DNA of 64,000 bases from Rhizobium sp. AQ_MP (GTDB lineage: Bacteria > Pseudomonadota > Alphaproteobacteria > Rhizobiales > Rhizobiaceae). The DNA lies in contig NZ_JACJVI010000016.1 of NCBI RefSeq assembly GCF_014237835.1, positions 59,496 through 123,495 of the forward strand. The letters run 5' to 3'. Made by a program: the position numbers and the translations under genes. The number at the start of each line of letters is the position of its first letter. Positions within the stretch are counted from its first letter, which is position 1. This document shows, piece after piece, positions 59,841 to 64,000 of the stretch. Under the pieces are notes generated by a model. That model ran no database searches. It had not been told where the DNA came from and was given only the letters and a program-made list of their open reading frames with translations.

Positions 59841-62801
59841 TCAAACGGCGCGCTTCAGTTCGACCGCTGTGCTTTCCCTTTGAAACACGCGTAGCCACTC
59901 AAGGAACTGCTGATCGGGCAAGGCCCTGGAGATGAGAAAACCCTGAACATTGTGGCAGCCCATCTCGGCCAACAACTCGAGCTGCTGTGGCGTTTCCACC
60001 CCTTCCGCGGTCACCTTGGCGCCGATCTTGCGCGAGAGATCCGCGATTGTCGTCACCAGAATCTGATTGGCCTGATTGGTTTCGATCGACTGGACAAAGC
60101 TTTTGTCGATCTTGATGGTGTCCGGGTTCAAGTCGAGCAGATGAGCCAGAGACGACTGACCGGTCCCGAAATCATCCAGCGCAATATGGAAGCCATAAGT
60201 CTGGAGCGTCCTGAGGATTTCCGAGGTCTGCGCGATGTCGGTCACCATTGCCGACTCCGTCATTTCAAGCTGGATGGAGGCAGGATTGACTGCGTGAGCC
60301 TCTGCCAGTTTCAGGATACTGGAGATGATGTCTCTACCCTTGAGCTGCTCGGCGGAAATGTTGATCGAGATCAGCGGAACGGTCAAGCCATGTCGGTGCC
60401 AGTCGCTGATCAAGGCAAATGCCCTTCCGAACACGTATTCACTCACGTCATGAATAAGACCGGTCTTTTCCGCAACCTGGATCACGGTATCGATCGATGT
60501 GTTCTTCAGATGTTCGTTGGATGAGCGCAGAAGGACTTCCGCTCCGGAAACATCTCCGGTGCCCAAATTGATGATCGGCTGGAAATGCAGCTGGAATTCC
60601 CTGTTCAGCAGAGCCTGCCGGATGCCCTTCTCCACCGCATTCCGCTCATCGACAACACGGGCCATGTTGGACGAGAAGATCTGGAAAGTGTGGTCGCCTT
60701 CCTGCCGTGACGCCAGTCGCTGTGCGGCGATCGCGTTTTCAATCAATGCGTCAGCGCTCTGAACGTCATTGGAGTAGAGGCAGGCACCGACACTGAAGCG
60801 GACCGGAGGACCGCCTATGATGGAATTGAAGAGCGAAGATAGCTTCTCGACGAGGCGCTGCAAAACCCAGAACAGAGAACCGGAGTCGCTTGTCTGCGTG
60901 AGCTCGATCAGGAACATACTCGCGTCAATCGGCAGAATGGAGACCTTTCGCTCTTTCCCCGACATCAGCGACACCATGTCAGCATCCCTGAATATGGCAT
61001 CGAGACTGTCGGACGCGTTCCGCATCACTTCGGCCGATACACGTGGACCGAAACGGACCTCGCACTCGCTTTGCGAGTCAAGATTGACGCAAATGACGGC
61101 AACAGCATCTTGATCACCGCCCGACTGGATCAGCGATTTCTGAACACGGCGCGTGAAGATTTCCAGTGGCGTTTTCTGCTTCGCGACCGGATTGACCTGC
61201 AGCTTTGAAGCTTCGCCACCGCTTGGGCCAGACGAAGATTGGTGTTCCGCCTCATGGCCTGTGTCGAGGTTCTGCGTCGACGGGTTCCAGATGACGGCCC
61301 GGTCCCTTCCCGCCTTCTTGGCTGAATAGAGAGCCTGGTCTGCGTTGTTGACCGCAGCGTGAACGGTCCCCGCCCGCCCATCGACGGCCGCTATCCCGAT
61401 ACTGATGGACAGGGTCTTGTCTTGTTTCAGCCAGGCTGGCGACCTTTGCTTTACCAGGTGTCGGAGTTCTTCGGCCACTTGCTTGGCCGCATTGATGTCA
61501 GCCCCATCGAGGACCATACAGAATTCTTCGCCCCCGTAGCGACCGACCAGGTCTTCTGGCCCCCCGGCTTCCAGCAGAGCATGGCCCAGGCCGGCGATGA
61601 CATCGTCGCCAACAGCATGGCCGTATGTGTCGTTGACGCTCTTGAAGTGGTCCACGTCAATCATGAGGCAGGTCAGATCGCGGCCGGACAAAAAAGCGGA
61701 CTGATACAGCTGCTCAAACTGTTCAAACAATGCTCGGCGATTGAGACAGGTTGTGAGCGGGTCATGATTTGCGAGATATTTCAGTTGATTGTTCTGTTTC
61801 TTGATCTCTGTCTCGGACTGCTGAAGCTTGTTGTAGGCGATCGAGAGATCGCGATTCTTACGCTCGATAGCCGTCACATCCTTGAACGTCACCAGAGCTC
61901 CATGAACCGTTATGCCATCGGGCGAAATGCTGGTCGCATTGACCAGAATGTTCACGATGTCGCCGCTCTCGCGCCGCAGGTTCATGGGAACGTCAGTGAC
62001 GGTCTTGTTTTCGCGAAGCGCGGTCAACCATGGCAGCTCCGCAAGCTCGCTCTCCCTCTTCAGCTTTCGCCAGAGCAAGGCACTCAGGTCACGGTCGATG
62101 AGCATCTTATCATCACTGTCGAGTATTTTTGCCAGAGACTGATTGACGAGGAGAATATTGCCCCGCCGGTCTACGACCGCGACGCCATCGGACAGCGTAT
62201 CGAAGGCGCTTTGCACACGGGACGGTACCGTCGTCGTCATGTCGAGTAACCGCATGCTCCGCCGGAGGACCAGGAACATGCCGGCGAAGGAAGACGCACC
62301 GACGAAGCCGCAAAACAGAAGCAGGTCGAATGGAATGCCAAGCAGGGGCAACCGCGAGTCGAGCGGCTGAAACACGATTTCGACGCCGCCCCATACCCCC
62401 GTGCCATCCGAGATCGGGACATGAACATGCGTCTGGGTCGATCGTCCCCCTTCTGTTCCAGTCCAGAACCCGTCGTGATCTGCCGTCGCCACCACAAGTT
62501 CGCCCGAAACCCTCCTGAGCCCGATGGACCTGACGGAGCCGTCCCGCCGTTGAACAGCAGAAATGGTGTCGTGGATGATCTCGATCTCGTCTCTGGCTGC
62601 TGCGGTGGCAATTTGCAGGGTGAGTGCTTCCGCTACCCTGGCCCTGGCCTCGAGCTGGTAGGCAAGCCGATCCGGAACCAGACCGAGAAGAGCGGCAATT
62701 GAGACTATGCTGAGCACCAGGAGCGTCATCGACAGTGCGAGACCGAATGCCGGTGCCATGTATTGACCCGATGAGGACGGTGAACGACGCAACAGGTTCA
62801 A
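59841..62801 (-). CDS. Membrane PAS-GGDEF-(degenerate GGDEF)-EAL c-di-GMP protein
   Basis: The 986-residue protein has one helix near 18-40, an external domain to ~150 and a second helix near 160-185. It then has PAS (~195-315), a GGDEF domain with intact YGGEEF (~330-500), a second GGDEF-like fold without active residues (~545-700) and EAL (~715-970). The EAL site keeps ExLxR (EVLLR), INISAEQL, LEMTES, LDDFGTG, IKIDKSF and AEGVET, so phosphodiesterase activity is plausible. The RxxD site is absent. It is read from TTG 62801, whose overlap with the upstream stop (TTGA) implies coupling. An ATG 14 codons later is the alternative. It is partnered with the repeat protein. Confidence 0.88.
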   Translation of the reverse strand: MNLLRRSPSSSGQYMAPAFGLALSMTLLVLSIVSIAALLGLVPDRLAYQLEARARVAEALTLQIATAAARDEIEIIHDTISAVQRRDGSVRSIGLRRVSGELVVATADHDGFWTGTEGGRSTQTHVHVPISDGTGVWGGVEIVFQPLDSRLPLLGIPFDLLLFCGFVGASSFAGMFLVLRRSMRLLDMTTTVPSRVQSAFDTLSDGVAVVDRRGNILLVNQSLAKILDSDDKMLIDRDLSALLWRKLKRESELAELPWLTALRENKTVTDVPMNLRRESGDIVNILVNATSISPDGITVHGALVTFKDVTAIERKNRDLSIAYNKLQQSETEIKKQNNQLKYLANHDPLTTCLNRRALFEQFEQLYQSAFLSGRDLTCLMIDVDHFKSVNDTYGHAVGDDVIAGLGHALLEAGGPEDLVGRYGGEEFCMVLDGADINAAKQVAEELRHLVKQRSPAWLKQDKTLSISIGIAAVDGRAGTVHAAVNNADQALYSAKKAGRDRAVIWNPSTQNLDTGHEAEHQSSSGPSGGEASKLQVNPVAKQKTPLEIFTRRVQKSLIQSGGDQDAVAVICVNLDSQSECEVRFGPRVSAEVMRNASDSLDAIFRDADMVSLMSGKERKVSILPIDASMFLIELTQTSDSGSLFWVLQRLVEKLSSLFNSIIGGPPVRFSVGACLYSNDVQSADALIENAIAAQRLASRQEGDHTFQIFSSNMARVVDERNAVEKGIRQALLNREFQLHFQPIINLGTGDVSGAEVLLRSSNEHLKNTSIDTVIQVAEKTGLIHDVSEYVFGRAFALISDWHRHGLTVPLISINISAEQLKGRDIISSILKLAEAHAVNPASIQLEMTESAMVTDIAQTSEILRTLQTYGFHIALDDFGTGQSSLAHLLDLNPDTIKIDKSFVQSIETNQANQILVTTIADLSRKIGAKVTAEGVETPQQLELLAEMGCHNVQGFLISRALPDQQFLEWLRVFQRESTAVELKRAV

Positions 62802-64000
62802 GCTGACATTCCTTGCATGCTGTTCGCCGGCCGGCGAGAGAACATGTCACCGACAACATCCTGATCGCCGTCAATGCTCCTGCGAGCGATGACGATCAGC
62901 ATCGGATTGAAGAAACTGAGAGTGGGAACAGAAGCCATCAGCGCGGTGGCAAGCGCCCCGCCCCGCAGGGCCCAGGCCACAACGCCCGCGGATAGAGCGA
63001 CGCTGCTACCGATCGTCAGGCTGCGCACTTCCATCCCCAGGAATTGATCCTGCTTCAGAAGGCCCGCGCTTGCCTCACTCATCGATCTCCACAATTTTTC
63101 CTGGTTGAGGTCAGAGAGATCGAGACGGATCTGGAACACCGGATTGAGAGCCGGAACAAGCGCAGGCCCAAACTGCGTCAGGTCGAACTCGCCAAGCAGT
63201 GGGATATCATCGAAACGCGGAAAGCTCTCCACGTTGCCGTTCCCTTCGCTGGGCGCCGAACCCGGCCGGTCTCCCTGCGGACCCGGCAGATCGGCCTGCG
63301 TCTTGCTAACGAAGAAGTCCGGCAGCATCGGTTCGGCAGCCGGTGCCCCCAACAGATCAACACTGCCCTCAAGTTCGGTTTGCTCGTCAAGCGCCGCCAG
63401 AACCGTGTTCGGACTCTGGATAAACGTGTGATCGGTCGCAAGATGCGAGGTTGGATCGCCGGTAACAACCGCGATGATCTGCTGTTGTACGAAGCCCCCA
63501 TTTCCGTCGCTGATTTGGATCGTTACCTCGTAATAATTGTTTCCGTCTGCGTCAGATGGCGCACTGAACCGAGGAGGGATCGTAAACGAAAGCACGCCTG
63601 TAAAGGCATCGAGGTTGAACAGCCCTGCATCCGCTCCTCCGACGATTTGATAGGTTAAACTGACGCTATCCACATCGGTGGCTGCAATTTGGGTGACCAA
63701 TGTCTGGTTCTCATCGACATTGATCAGAGCGACTGGATCTCCGCCGTTGCTGGTGATGGTAGGAGCGTCGTTGACATTCGTCACCGTCGCGGTCGACGAC
63801 GAGGTCAGCGGACCCTCGGACGTGCCCCTGGCATCGACATAGGAGACCGCCACGCTCATCAGCGCACCGACATCGCTGTCGCCGAGCGTATAGGTCGAGC
63901 CCGTCGCCCCGCCGATCGCCACAGGGCCCGAGCCCGTGTTGCGATACCACTGGTAGCTGAAGGCGCCGAGACCGTCGGCATCCGTGATGCCCGACGTATC
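62798..64000 (-). CDS. C-terminal part of large Ig/cadherin-like repeat surface protein (5' end outside window)
   Basis: The frame is open to the window edge, so at least 400 residues are visible and the start is missing. Residues from the edge read as bacterial Ig-like repeats (GITDADGLGAFSYQWYR, TYTLGDSDVGALMSVAVSYVD). A cadherin-like repeat follows (ITSNGGDPVALINVDENQTLVTQIAATDVD ... YEVTIQISDGNG). The last ~130 residues are different: an acidic/proline linker, then two hydrophobic segments (VALSAGVVAWALRGGALATALMASVPTLSFF; PMLIVIAR) that probably anchor the C-terminus in the membrane. The stop overlaps the c-di-GMP gene's TTG. An adhesin or surface-layer role is inferred. Confidence 0.8.
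   Translation of the reverse strand, partial: DTSGITDADGLGAFSYQWYRNTGSGPVAIGGATGSTYTLGDSDVGALMSVAVSYVDARGTSEGPLTSSSTATVTNVNDAPTITSNGGDPVALINVDENQTLVTQIAATDVDSVSLTYQIVGGADAGLFNLDAFTGVLSFTIPPRFSAPSDADGNNYYEVTIQISDGNGGFVQQQIIAVVTGDPTSHLATDHTFIQSPNTVLAALDEQTELEGSVDLLGAPAAEPMLPDFFVSKTQADLPGPQGDRPGSAPSEGNGNVESFPRFDDIPLLGEFDLTQFGPALVPALNPVFQIRLDLSDLNQEKLWRSMSEASAGLLKQDQFLGMEVRSLTIGSSVALSAGVVAWALRGGALATALMASVPTLSFFNPMLIVIARRSIDGDQDVVGDMFSRRPANSMQGMSA

Noticed and set aside
1..64000. tRNA, rRNA, CRISPR arrays and insertion sequences
   Set aside because: No cloverleaf-like segment, rRNA stretch, regularly spaced repeat array or transposase was found on reading both strands; very short or decayed elements could have been missed.

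Overview
The window looks like a chromosomal or megaplasmid segment of an alphaproteobacterium of the Rhizobiales, probably Rhizobium/Agrobacterium-like. The basis is the high G+C content, the very dense operons with ATGA, GTGA and TTGA overlaps, the large number of sugar ABC importers of UgpC/MalK and peptide type beside glycoside hydrolases and LacI regulators, and a BaeSR/MacAB-type envelope locus. This assignment is inferred from gene content only. I saw no rRNA, tRNA, insertion sequence or CRISPR array.

Region 1 (1-24.2 kb, all minus strand) is a plant-glycan utilisation block. One unit reads GH28-like protein, GH38 alpha-mannosidase, PHP-domain protein and LacI regulator (16193 to 9461). 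It is followed by a five-gene peptide/oligosaccharide ABC importer, a fused HAD protein and a partial six-hairpin-like protein (9340 to 1). A second unit reads LacI regulator, sugar-binding protein, two permeases, GH2 enzyme and UgpC-like ATPase (24215 to 16529). Short AT-rich palindromes in front of the binding-protein and regulator genes are candidate operators.

Region 2 (24.4-29.9 kb, minus) is a five-gene operon: GNAT-like, PIG-L deacetylase, adenylating ligase, divergent MBOAT and acyl carrier protein. It recalls dltABC but lacks dltD and has different partners. It probably activates an acyl or aminoacyl group on the carrier protein and transfers it to a surface molecule.

Region 3 (30.3-38.7 kb, plus) holds a membrane diguanylate cyclase and then an arabinose-type locus: an ArsR-HTH regulator with a large C-terminal domain, GH51 arabinofuranosidase, and a complete CUT1 importer ending in a rho-independent terminator.

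Region 4 (38.9-46.6 kb, minus) holds an orphan winged-helix-like protein beside a shrunken filamentous-haemagglutinin relic, MacA/MacB, an SH3b secreted protein, and a sensor kinase/response regulator pair.

Region 5 (47.0-57.2 kb, plus) is the most unusual part. Seven overlapping genes encode an MtnX-like HAD phosphatase, class III aminotransferase, arginase-fold protein, SMR-like protein, alpha/beta hydrolase, GNAT/FemAB-like protein and a second SMR-like protein. They run almost directly into a NodT-type outer-membrane lipoprotein, DevC-like permease, DevA-like ATPase and HlyD-type adaptor. Together they look like an undescribed system for making and exporting an amine-bearing small molecule or lipid.

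Region 6 (57.8-64 kb) has an MsbA-like exporter (plus) converging on a PAS-GGDEF-GGDEF'-EAL protein. The latter is translationally coupled to the end of a large Ig/cadherin-like repeat surface protein that runs off the window.
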